From Gallionellales bacterium GWA2_54_124 (lineage in GTDB: Bacteria; Pseudomonadota; Gammaproteobacteria; Burkholderiales; Gallionellaceae), in the NCBI GenBank assembly GCA_001801025.1, contig MGWO01000002.1:302277-366276 (forward strand): a stretch of 64,000 nucleotides of DNA. The letters run 5' to 3'. Position 1 is the stretch's first letter. Each line of letters opens with the position of its first letter. The notes under the pieces were generated by a model. It did not search any database. It was not told the DNA's origin and saw only the letters and a program-made list of their open reading frames with translations. Made by a program: the position numbers and the translations under genes. Below, piece by piece: positions 18,901-26,527 of the stretch.

Positions 18901-21900
18901 CTGTCCGCTCAGCGTCTGGTTGAGCAGGAACAGCAGCGTCTGGCGGATGAGCTTAGATTGCAGGCGGAAGTCGAACAGCGGGTGGCGCTGGAGGCGGAAG
19001 TGGCCGCTGCAGTCGTGGCACGACTGGCGGCTGAAGTTCAAGCATCAGAAGCAGAACAGCTCAAAATTCTTGCCGAACATCAGGCTCGCGCATTGGCATT
19101 GGAGCATGAAGCGGCAGAGGGGCGGCTGATTGAGGCTGCGCAGGAAAAGACGTGTCTGGAAGAGCAAATTGTTGCCGCTATTGCCGTGCAGGTTGCGCTG
19201 GCTCAGCAGTTGAATGAGCAGGAGCGCGCGCGACTGGCAGGCGAACTTCAATTGAAGGAACAAGGTGAACTGCGTGTTGCGCTGGAGGCTGCTGCCGCTT
19301 CTGCCGTACTGGCAAGCCTGGCAGCCGAAGCAAAGGCTTGTGAGCTGGAGCGGGAAAAAATTTCGCTAGCGCAGCAGGCGCGCAATCGGGCATTGGAAAC
19401 TGAAGCGGCGTATGCGCGGGCGATCGATGCAGAGCAGGAACTGATGCGCTGCGAGGATTTGGCGCTTGCTGCAGCTGAATTGCGTGTTCAGACCGCAGAA
19501 GAGGCGACCCTGAGTGCACGGGCGCGCGAGCAGATGGCGTTGCAGTTGCAGGCGCAGGAACTGTTACGTCTGAATGCAGAGCAGCAACTGCAGACGGAAG
19601 TCGCACAGCGACTTGCGCTGGAAGAGGCGGCGGTTGCGGCTTTGCAAGCGCGCGTTGCATCTGAGCAGCGTGCGTGTGAGTTAGAACAGGAAAAAATTAA
19701 AGCACAGCAGCAGGCACATCAACTGGCTGTGGCGCGTGAAGCGGCAGAGCGTCAGGCCATCGCTGTTGAACAGGATTCAATCTGTATTGAAGCGTCTGCG
19801 ATAGCCGCAGCGCAACAGCAGCAGGAACTGGCCGGGCAGGCAAAGCAAATCGCTTGTGAACGCGAACAACTGGCGTTGCAATTGCTGGAGCAGGAACAGC
19901 AGCGCTTGTCCCATGAACAACAGTTGCAGGCGCAACTGGAGCAGCATGCGGCGCTTGAAGTTGCAGCTTTTGAAGCGCTACAGGCGCGACTGGCGGCGCA
20001 AACTCTGGTCTGTGAAGCTGAACAGTTCAAAGTCGTGCTGGAGCAACAGGCGCAGCAATTGGCACGCGACAATGAAGCGGCATTGCGCCATGCGGCAGAT
20101 GCGGAACAGGAGAAAATCAATCGTGAGGCCGCAGCCTTAGCCGCCACGCAGCAACATATTCAGATTGCAGAACAGGCCAGACTTGTGGCGGCTGATCGCG
20201 AACAGCTGGAGCGTCAGCTGGCTGACCAAGCCGTTCGCCAGTTAGAACTCGAACGCATCTTGCAGGAGAGGGCTGCATTGCAGGCATCTTTGGCTGACGC
20301 TGCCGAGCGTGAGACGCAGGCCCGGATTGATGCTGAGCTGCGTGCATGCGAGGCGCAGCAGCTTAAAATAGCGGCCCAGCAGCAGGCGCAACAGATGACC
20401 CTCGAGCAGGAAGCCTTCATGCGTCAAGCTGCGGATGCAGAGCAGCAGAAAGTCGCGAGTATCGCGCTCGCTATGACGGCTGAGCAGCAGCGCATTGAGA
20501 TGGCAGAGCAGGCCAGGCTTGCCAGTATTGAGCGAGAAGCACTGGAGAACAGGCTTGCCGGGCAGGCAGCTCAACAGCTGGAGCTAGAGCGCAATTTGCA
20601 GGCTCAACTGGAACTCAGCTTATCGTTGGCTGAGGCTGCAGCCAGTGAGACAGAGCTCAGGATAGATGCGGAGCAGAGAGCCGCTGATGCCGAACGGCAA
20701 AAAATCGCCGCCCAGCAGCAGGCGCAGCAAGTTGCCTCTGAACAGGAAGCCGCCATGCTGCTGGCTTTGAATGAGGAACAGCAGAAAATCGCTTGTGTAG
20801 CACTCGCTTTGGCCGCAACTCAGCAGCGCATTGAGATGGCAGAGCAAGCCAGACTGGCAGGCGTTGAGCGCGAAGCGCTGGAAAAACAGCTGGCAGCGGA
20901 TGCCGCACGTCAGCTGGCGCTCGAACAGGATTTGCAAGCGGGTATTGAGCAGCAGCGAGCTCTGGCACTCGCGCTCGAGCGCGAATCAGCGGCCAGAATT
21001 GAGGCACTGCAGCGGGCAAACGAGATTGAACAGACCAAAATTACAGCCGAGCAGGAGGCGTTGCGCCTAGCCGAAGCGCATGAGCAGGTCAGGCGTCGCT
21101 TGGTCGCAGCTGAGCAGGAAAAAAATCGCCGGGAGGAGTTGGCGATACGAGCGGTCGGTGAACATGAACAGTTGATTAAGACGATTACGCAGACGGCCAT
21201 TGAGCGTGAGCAGCAGGTGCTGCAGTTGCAGGAGAAAGAGTCGCTTCGACTGGCGCATGAACGCGAATTGCAGGTATTGCTCGCTCAGCGTATTGAGAAG
21301 GAGGCAGCTGCTGCAGAGGCCGTACATGCTCAACAATTGGCGCTGCAACAGGCGTGTGCTGCCGAGCAGGAGAAAATTGAAGCGCTTAATCAGGCTGTGC
21401 AGTTGGCGCAATCGCGTATTGCACAAGAGCGTGAGGCACTGCTCGTTGAGCAGGAGCAGGTTCGCTGCGAGTCTGCTTTGATGGCTGCGGCTGAAGAGAG
21501 ATCGAAGATTGCAGCGGCTGCCATTGAGTCGGTGAAGGCGCGCGAGCAGATAGAGCACCAGTTGGCGCGCGAGGCTCAGTTGCAAATCGAGCGTGACCGG
21601 ATGCTGGAGGAGCGTCTGGCCTACAAACAAACCATAGCAGAAAATGTTGCTAAGTCACGGCAGGATCGTATTGACGCCGAGCAGCGTTTGATTGAAGCCG
21701 AACAGCAAAAGGCGGAGACCGAGCGGCAGGCAATGATTGAGGCGGATGAGCAGTTGATTCTGTTGAGTAAACAGATGGAGGAGGCGGCTGAAGCAGCGGC
21801 GCAAATCAGTGCGCAGCGTGAGGCGCTGCAGCAGCGGGCAGTGGAGGCGGAGCAGGCTAAAGCTCAGGCTGAACAGCAGGCGCTGCAAGAGGATGCTGAG

Positions 21901-22458
21901 CGACTGGCGTTAATTGAGCAGGCCGCTCAAATAGCCATGCAGCGGCAGCAGGAACAGCAACAGTTGCGGGTAGAGCAGCAGTCGCGCCTTGAGGCTGAGG
22001 CGATGCTCTTGTCTGAGACAGCGCAGCGAGTGGCCGCGGAACGCGAGGCGGTTGAGGCGGCGGCAGCGCACATGACAGCTGAGCAGTGTGCAACGGTTGA
22101 AGCGCAGGATAAGATCGCGCTTGAAAAACAGGCTGCCGTCCAAGCGCAGCAGTTAGCCTTGCATGATGAACAAAGTAATATGGCCTTGCGCAGCTATGTC
22201 GAGCAAACTCGCATCGAGTTGGAGCCCTACTACGCAAAGGCTCAGTTACAAAAAAGAAGGTTGTTTGCTAAGGTGGGTGTAGTGAGTGCAGGGGGCTTGC
22301 TTGCCGTGATGCTGGGCTGGCCGTTGTTGAATACTCGTAATGCCGTGCCGGCACCTGCACGGCTTGCGAAAGCTGCACCACCTAAAACGTTTGAGTCTGA
22401 TGAGGCATCGATTCAATTAGGCTCACTTAAACTCTCCAAACAATTACAGCAGAAATAA
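15904..22458 (+). CDS. Giant Ala/Glu/Gln-rich coiled-coil protein with C-terminal membrane anchor, no family recognised
   Basis: A 2184-residue protein with no family that I recognise. A short N-terminal segment (1-25) is followed by about 2090 residues of almost uninterrupted predicted helix rich in Ala, Glu, Gln, Arg and Leu. Residues 805-1910 are ten tandem units of 112 residues (16 heptads), except the third, which is 98 (14 heptads). There is no signal peptide. One hydrophobic segment near 2122-2142 (GVVSAGGLLAVMLGWPLL) follows a basic KRR; then comes a 42-residue Pro/Ala-rich tail. The simplest reading is a long cytoplasmic rod anchored in the inner membrane by its C-terminus. A scaffold or cytoskeletal role is inference. 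An AAGG ribosome site precedes the ATG. The frame has no internal stop, and antisense open frames are by-products of its composition. Confidence 0.85.
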   Translation: MSSTFKFRLVDNDSEEYLAQSQAIQEARAHQEAEMQAGFTAQARARAEAHGRAIAQARVRMEMELIAQLEAKCQDETRLSEVAQERLEIEKQLSHELREKLLAEMRLQEENQARLRAEIQAQEALSQRVESEQIARAAAENKIRAEKELQALISKQYQAEQNSLQRAEAEIRALRVETEKLEAQVEQEVGERMRAEQLHHAQAAEKLEIETRLNEAARLRVENEAEELRLARVRADIDQHEMALIAKRLEAERGAAKAAENRSRLEQQAATLAQEKITTDHTIARVLQEKVSQEQKVVTLLAAKLDTEQIAKEALQARVSAESLALAEVEAKLKAERDAEQAALLRASTEQLAIVAANQRKQAEEQMRLEAEARVQTERQAYKAARQHTQAELDARSEAERKLRSEEEVARLLQEQADVDKKLADQQEQTQASLLQAVRDANERLNSESLASQAAAQKLATGRDQLVFAQQRAETEIKAAQALELQLQTEAAAIAIASERVIAAEKAQQAAEEKARIESELLEAARQCEQAERLAEQQLREKYQLQNAALQAAQLRAEALAREKLLVEQSLQAENALIDAAAETAQAAMQANEVSVQRAQLELEALHTAKIQLEAETQAIAQIEATMAAQLQATEADNLRIEMEARAQSAALTTLELNEQANRDAQALELAAVRALNMARLRAETEARALKLKEDLIRTEALATAALKKQMDDAQRLHEETVQRAEHMVMRRIAEEQRAAEFEEARIRSEARAFVAASQHARAEQAATDAAVEREQISLKLVGQEQLREAEERQLQSQMALRAALEAEAVAALQARLAAEQQVCDAEQGKIAAEQQAMSISLAHEAALRQLALAQQEKNSSEAAAVAAVNYLEALAATARQVAQEREQMAQRLTEREQQRLAEERELSVQLEKRVDLEMEAAESVKVRLVAEQLACEVQQEKIKAEQQARELAVAREAAERDLLAVEQALLRSEESAVQIMQERARVAEEAGIAARQRELSAQRLVEQEQQRLADELRLQAEVEQRVALEAEVAAAVVARLAAEVQASEAEQLKILAEHQARALALEHEAAEGRLIEAAQEKTCLEEQIVAAIAVQVALAQQLNEQERARLAGELQLKEQGELRVALEAAAASAVLASLAAEAKACELEREKISLAQQARNRALETEAAYARAIDAEQELMRCEDLALAAAELRVQTAEEATLSARAREQMALQLQAQELLRLNAEQQLQTEVAQRLALEEAAVAALQARVASEQRACELEQEKIKAQQQAHQLAVAREAAERQAIAVEQDSICIEASAIAAAQQQQELAGQAKQIACEREQLALQLLEQEQQRLSHEQQLQAQLEQHAALEVAAFEALQARLAAQTLVCEAEQFKVVLEQQAQQLARDNEAALRHAADAEQEKINREAAALAATQQHIQIAEQARLVAADREQLERQLADQAVRQLELERILQERAALQASLADAAERETQARIDAELRACEAQQLKIAAQQQAQQMTLEQEAFMRQAADAEQQKVASIALAMTAEQQRIEMAEQARLASIEREALENRLAGQAAQQLELERNLQAQLELSLSLAEAAASETELRIDAEQRAADAERQKIAAQQQAQQVASEQEAAMLLALNEEQQKIACVALALAATQQRIEMAEQARLAGVEREALEKQLAADAARQLALEQDLQAGIEQQRALALALERESAARIEALQRANEIEQTKITAEQEALRLAEAHEQVRRRLVAAEQEKNRREELAIRAVGEHEQLIKTITQTAIEREQQVLQLQEKESLRLAHERELQVLLAQRIEKEAAAAEAVHAQQLALQQACAAEQEKIEALNQAVQLAQSRIAQEREALLVEQEQVRCESALMAAAEERSKIAAAAIESVKAREQIEHQLAREAQLQIERDRMLEERLAYKQTIAENVAKSRQDRIDAEQRLIEAEQQKAETERQAMIEADEQLILLSKQMEEAAEAAAQISAQREALQQRAVEAEQAKAQAEQQALQEDAERLALIEQAAQIAMQRQQEQQQLRVEQQSRLEAEAMLLSETAQRVAAEREAVEAAAAHMTAEQCATVEAQDKIALEKQAAVQAQQLALHDEQSNMALRSYVEQTRIELEPYYAKAQLQKRRLFAKVGVVSAGGLLAVMLGWPLLNTRNAVPAPARLAKAAPPKTFESDEASIQLGSLKLSKQLQQK
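18316..21633 (+). repeat. Ten tandem 336-base coding repeats (112-residue units)
   Basis: Unit starts are 18316, 18652, 18988, 19282, 19618, 19954, 20290, 20626, 20962 and 21298. Every unit is 336 bases except the third, 294 bases, which is exactly two heptads shorter. Each unit begins with a Leu/Ala/Glu-rich helix (LEAEAVAALQARLAAEQ in the first), then a CEAEQ-KI--EQQA segment, and ends near EREQ--L---EQQRL-EE. A Cys (unit position 20) is present in seven of ten units. Units 7 and 8 are the most alike: 26 bases at 20485-20510 recur exactly at 20821-20846. A partial, diverged unit seems to precede the array (17980-18315). Confidence 0.9.
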
Positions 22459-22477
22459 CGGCGAACCACAGGCAGTG

Positions 22478-25030
22478 TTATATTTTTTCCAGAAGTTCGT
22501 TAAGAAATGCGCTGCTGATGACAGGATCATCCAGCATTTGACCGCTGATCCAGAACACGTCTTCTGCCCGGCTGCCTAGTGTGTTGATTTTGGCACGGTG
22601 CAGCCGCAGGTCGTGCCGGTCCAGAATTTGAGCGATGCGCGCAAGCAACCCCGGCCTGTCTCCTGCGATCAGCGACAGGATATGCATACCGCGTTTGTCC
22701 TGCTCAAGATTTACCTTCGTATGGATGGGGAAGTGTTTAAGCTGACGGCTCATTCGTCCGCTTGCAATCGCTTCAACCGGTTTCCCCTGCACGATTTTTT
22801 CAGTCAGTTCGAATTCGATGTAGTGCATCAGGTCGCGGTAATTCAGGTCGCTGCGACAGACTTCCATAATCTGAAAACTGTTGAGCGCATAGCCATGCTG
22901 GGTCGTGTGTATTTTTGCCTCTACGATGGTGTAATTCAGGCGTGAAAAAAACGCGCAAATGCGCGCGAACAGCCAGCGTTGATCAGGACAGTACACCATG
23001 ACCTGCAAGCCCGTTCCTGCACGGCTCAGGCGGGTTTTAACGATCGGGGTGGTGGTGTTGGCCCGAAAGGCCAGCAAGCGGCTGTGCCAGGCGATTTCCT
23101 GTGCTTCGTGATCGAGAAAATAGCTGTCGTCCAGTTGCGCCCAAAGCAGCTGGTAAGAGGCGGGGGTGAGCGCGTATAAATTCAGCGTTGCGGCCGCCTG
23201 ATCGCGTATTGCATCTAAGTGGTTGGTTGCAGCCCCTTCTTTCATGTAGCGCCGTGTCAGCTGGAACAGGTCTTCCATCAGCTTGGCTTTCCAGGCGTTC
23301 CAGACCTTGGGGCTGGTTCCTTTTACATCGGCGACCGTCAGCAGATATAGTGCGACCAGATAGCGGTCATTTTTGATCTGTTCGGCAAAAGCGGCGATGA
23401 CTTCGGGATCCGCTAAATCCTGTTTTTGTGCGACAGCGGATAAGGTGAGATGTTGAGCTACCAGCCACACGACCAGATCGCTATCGTCGCGGCTGAGCTG
23501 GTGATGGCTGCAAAACAGCCGTGCATCCTTTTTTCCCAGTTGGGCGTGATCGCCGCCGCGTCCCTTGGCAATGTCGTGAAACAGACCTGCGATATACAGC
23601 ACTTCAGGACGGGCAAATTCCCCCATCAGCTTATTGCACAGCGGCAACTCCTGCGCATGTTTTTTAAGCGCGAAGCGGCGCAGGTTACGCACCACCATCA
23701 GGATGTGCTCATCGACGGTGTAGACGTGAAACAAATCGTGTTGCATCTGGCCGATGATGCGGCCGAAGGCGGGGAGGTAGCGCCCCAGTATGCCGTATTG
23801 TCGCATGCGGCGCAGTGCGTGGTTAACGCCTTCGGGCTGGCGTAAGATTTCCATGAAGCGTGCGCGGTTCTGCGGATCGCGGCGAAACTTCGCATCGATA
23901 TGAAATTGCGCGCGCCATAAAGCGCGCAGCGTTGTTGCCGTAATGTCAGTCAGTTCAGGGTTTTTTTGCAGGATTAAAAATAGCTCGAAAATGGCCTCGG
24001 GCGTATGTTCAAACAGCTGTTCGTCGCGTATTTCCAGCAGATCGCCGATGATGCGAAACCGCTCATTGAGTGCATGACGCGGCGGGGTGACACGGAACAG
24101 GTAGTCGTGCAGATTTTGCAGCACGATGGTATTGAATTGGCGCACCGCCAGTTTGGTGCGATAGTAGCGCTGCATCAGGTGTTCGCTGGCGCGTCGGTTC
24201 AGGGACGCTTCAATGCCCATCTGACTGGCCAGTGTCGTTTGAAAGTCGAACAGCAGGCGGTCTTCGCGACGGCGGGCCAGATAATGCAGTCGGGTGCGCA
24301 GGGTTTGCAGCAGCGCATCGTGGCGTGCAATCTGGCGCGCTTCGGATTTGCTGATGAGTCCGGCTTCAGCCAGTTCCGGCCAGCGTGTGCCGAGCCCTGC
24401 CGCGCGGCTTATCCATGTCACCGTTTGCAAGTCGCGCAAGCCGCCCGGACTCTCCTTGAGATTGGGTTCCAGATTGAAGTCGGTATCGTCAAAGCGCGCG
24501 TGGCGCAGTTTTTGCTCATGCAACTTGGCGGTAAAAAATGCTAGCGGGTCGAGATGCTGCTGTACCTTGTTGCACAGACTGTCGAACAGCAGTGCATTGC
24601 CGCATAAAATGCGAGCTTCGAGCAAATTCGTCTGTACCGTAATGTCGGCGGATTCGACGAGGCATTGTGCGATAGTGCGTATGCTGTGACCGACCTCGAG
24701 TCCAATATCCCACAGCAGTGCGATCAGTTCGTGCAGCTGCTGTTGCAGTGCTTCATCAGGCTCCTGATCGAGCAGGATCAGCAGATCAATATCGGATTTC
24801 GGGTACAGCTCGCCTCTGCCGTAGCCGCCGACCGCAATCAGGGTCAGCGTGGGCGGCATGGCTAATTGTTGCCAGATCATTCGTAAATACTGATCGATCA
24901 GTTTGCTGTGTGCGCTGAGCAGGCGTGCCGCTTTACCCTGCGCTAAAAAATGCTGCTCAAGCAGGCCGCGGTCGCGGCGCAGGGATTCGCGCAGTGTACT
25001 TATGTCAGGATGAGGTGCTGCAACTTTCAT
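22478..25030 (-). CDS. glnD: PII uridylyltransferase/uridylyl-removing enzyme GlnD
   Basis: GlnD senses glutamine and adds or removes UMP on the nitrogen regulator PII. The 850-residue length fits. The order is a nucleotidyltransferase domain with GGYGRGELYPKSDID near residues 68-82, a PII-transferase linker region, an HD hydrolase domain (FHDIAKGRGGDH near 460) and two C-terminal ACT domains, the second beginning near MHILSLIAGDRPGLLARI. All key residues are visible, so both activities are expected. The gene starts directly after the map stop codon on the same strand, so the two are cotranscribed. It converges with the giant coiled-coil gene, leaving only 19 bases between their stops and no clear terminator. 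Confidence 0.97.
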   Translation of the reverse strand: MKVAAPHPDISTLRESLRRDRGLLEQHFLAQGKAARLLSAHSKLIDQYLRMIWQQLAMPPTLTLIAVGGYGRGELYPKSDIDLLILLDQEPDEALQQQLHELIALLWDIGLEVGHSIRTIAQCLVESADITVQTNLLEARILCGNALLFDSLCNKVQQHLDPLAFFTAKLHEQKLRHARFDDTDFNLEPNLKESPGGLRDLQTVTWISRAAGLGTRWPELAEAGLISKSEARQIARHDALLQTLRTRLHYLARRREDRLLFDFQTTLASQMGIEASLNRRASEHLMQRYYRTKLAVRQFNTIVLQNLHDYLFRVTPPRHALNERFRIIGDLLEIRDEQLFEHTPEAIFELFLILQKNPELTDITATTLRALWRAQFHIDAKFRRDPQNRARFMEILRQPEGVNHALRRMRQYGILGRYLPAFGRIIGQMQHDLFHVYTVDEHILMVVRNLRRFALKKHAQELPLCNKLMGEFARPEVLYIAGLFHDIAKGRGGDHAQLGKKDARLFCSHHQLSRDDSDLVVWLVAQHLTLSAVAQKQDLADPEVIAAFAEQIKNDRYLVALYLLTVADVKGTSPKVWNAWKAKLMEDLFQLTRRYMKEGAATNHLDAIRDQAAATLNLYALTPASYQLLWAQLDDSYFLDHEAQEIAWHSRLLAFRANTTTPIVKTRLSRAGTGLQVMVYCPDQRWLFARICAFFSRLNYTIVEAKIHTTQHGYALNSFQIMEVCRSDLNYRDLMHYIEFELTEKIVQGKPVEAIASGRMSRQLKHFPIHTKVNLEQDKRGMHILSLIAGDRPGLLARIAQILDRHDLRLHRAKINTLGSRAEDVFWISGQMLDDPVISSAFLNELLEKI

Positions 25031-25825
25031 TTACAACGGCGTCGGGGCCGGGCAGCCATCAGATACGGTGAGTACTTCGAAACCCGTTTCAGTGACGAGT
25101 ATCGTGTGTTCAAACTGGGCAGAGAGGCTGTGATCGCGGGTGACGACTGTCCAGCCGTCACCGAGTTGTTTGATATCCTTTTTTCCTGCATTGATCATCG
25201 GTTCGATGGTGAACACCATGCCCGCTTCGAGCTTCAGTCCGCTTTTGGGGCGGCCGTAATGCAGTACCTGCGGGTCTTCATGGAATTTAGCGCCGATGCC
25301 GTGGCCGCAGAATTCACGTACCACGCTGTAGCCCAGCGGTTCGACATAACTCTGGATGGCATGTCCGATATCGCCCAGATAGGCGCCGGCCTTGACGACA
25401 CGGATGCCGCGCCACATCGATGCATAGGTGGCCTCGCACAGACGACGTGCCTGTATGGAGGGCTCGCCGATAAAAAACATGCGGCTGCTGTCGCCGTGGT
25501 AGCCGTCTTTGATGACCGTGATGTCGAGATTGACGATGTCGCCGTTTTTCAGCACCTTGTCGCTTGGCACGCCGTGGCAGATCTGGTGATTGATTGAGGT
25601 GCAGATAGATTTAGGATAAGGGCTGTGGCCGCCGGGTGCATAGTTAAGCGGGGCGGGGATGGCCTGCTGCACATCGACGATCAGGTCGTGGCACAATTTG
25701 TCCAGTTCGTTTGTTGTGACGCCAGCCTTGACGAAGGGGGCGATGTAATCGAGCACTTCGCTGGTCAGGCGACCGGCGATGCGCATTTTTTCGATTTCCT
25801 GTGGCGTTTTAATGGAAACTGACAT
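25031..25825 (-). CDS. map: Methionine aminopeptidase, type I
   Basis: This 264-residue metalloprotease removes the N-terminal Met from new proteins. The metal ligands are visible: Asp in NLDITVIKDGYHGD (two Asp), His in GHGIGAKFHEDP, Glu in FTIEPMINAG, and Glu in FEHTILVTE. The pattern and length are those of the bacterial type Ia enzyme. The start was set at 25825 (MSVSIKTPQEIEKMRIAG); the frame is open 19 codons further, but the extra residues do not resemble the family. It directly precedes glnD. In many proteobacteria map faces rpsB; here a glycine-zipper gene faces it instead. Confidence 0.97.
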   Translation of the reverse strand: MSVSIKTPQEIEKMRIAGRLTSEVLDYIAPFVKAGVTTNELDKLCHDLIVDVQQAIPAPLNYAPGGHSPYPKSICTSINHQICHGVPSDKVLKNGDIVNLDITVIKDGYHGDSSRMFFIGEPSIQARRLCEATYASMWRGIRVVKAGAYLGDIGHAIQSYVEPLGYSVVREFCGHGIGAKFHEDPQVLHYGRPKSGLKLEAGMVFTIEPMINAGKKDIKQLGDGWTVVTRDHSLSAQFEHTILVTETGFEVLTVSDGCPAPTPL

Positions 25826-25984
25826 GTTGATTTTGTATTTTAAAGGTACATGAGGATAGCATGAGAAAAAGATTCCCGACAAATGCCATTAGGATTTAAA
25901 CTTGCGCCTGTTTCGAAAAAATGGTGTTTGTCGAGTTCGACGGGCTACCCGTTAATTTGGATAATTCTCAATATCAGAGGCAAT

Positions 25985-26362
25985 ATGAAAAAATCATTAG
26001 CGGTTCTTTTGTTTCTTTCTGTCAGTGGTAGTGCCATGGCGGTTGATGCGGGGGCGGTTTTGGGCGGTGCTTTGGGTGGAGCAGCAGGCGCGGCCGTCGG
26101 ACAAAATATCGGCGGTAAGAACGGTGCTATTCTGGGTGCTGCCATTGGTGGTGGCACAGGGGCTGCTGTTGGCAGTAGTAATTCGAATGCCGGACAGCCT
26201 CCGGCTCCTCGTCGCGCTGAGGGAGATTATAAGCGCGAGCGTCATGACCATCACGAACATCACGAACATCACGAGCATCATGGTGATCGAGGTGATCGAG
26301 GTGATCGAGGTGATCGAGGTGATCGAGGTGATCGAGGTGATCGAGGTGATCGCCGCGACTGA
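25985..26362 (+). CDS. Glycine-zipper protein with His-rich stretch and GDR repeat tail
   Basis: A 125-residue secreted or membrane protein. The signal peptide ends at AMA near residue 18. Residues 19-65 form a glycine zipper with repeated GGALGGAAGAAVG-type motifs, known in surface and outer-membrane lipoproteins of unclear function. Residues 87-99 hold nine His in thirteen positions (HDHHEHHEHHEHH), which could bind metal. Residues 100-123 are eight Gly-Asp-Arg triplets. The signal peptide start at ATG 25985 was preferred over an open extension of 34 codons. It stands alone between map (divergent) and gyrA, followed by a strong terminator. The repeated tail may vary in length between strains. 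Confidence 0.8.
   Translation: MKKSLAVLLFLSVSGSAMAVDAGAVLGGALGGAAGAAVGQNIGGKNGAILGAAIGGGTGAAVGSSNSNAGQPPAPRRAEGDYKRERHDHHEHHEHHEHHGDRGDRGDRGDRGDRGDRGDRGDRRD
26282..26353 (+). repeat. Tandem 9-base repeat, eight copies (GGTGATCGA)
   Basis: Seven perfect copies of GGTGATCGA and an eighth ending in C encode eight Gly-Asp-Arg triplets. The spacer-free, in-frame arrangement is typical of a slippage-prone coding microsatellite, not of CRISPR. Because the unit is 9 bases, copy changes keep the frame. A related 9-base His-His-Glu repeat lies just upstream at 26249-26278. Confidence 0.95.
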
Positions 26363-26381
26363 TGAGTCACGCTGGAGCGCA

Positions 26382-26413
26382 GTAAAAAAGGCACGGAAAC
26401 GTGCCTTTTTTAC
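26382..26413. terminator. Rho-independent terminator after the glycine-zipper gene
   Basis: A perfect 14-base stem, GTAAAAAAGGCACG, is paired with its complement around a GAAA tetraloop, with A and T runs on the two sides, so it could act in both directions. It lies 20 bases after the stop of the glycine-zipper gene and isolates it from gyrA. Confidence 0.93.
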
Positions 26414-26527
26414 GTGTGGCAGATGCCAATATGTCGGGTGTGCTAGTGATGGAAAGCTAGATAGAGCAGCGGTGGCTGTGGTAAACTTGCGAGCTGTTTT
26501 TTAGCATTCATAATCACACAAATACAC

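Noticed and set aside
16061..22237. Many long antisense and alternative-frame open readings inside the giant coiled-coil gene
   Set aside because: They are by-products of its repetitive GC-rich codons; the products are Arg/Ser/Ala- or Leu/Phe-rich, have no ribosome sites and repeat with the unit period.
26282..26353. Tandem repeat considered as a CRISPR array
   Set aside because: The unit is only 9 bases, has no spacers and is in frame within a protein gene.
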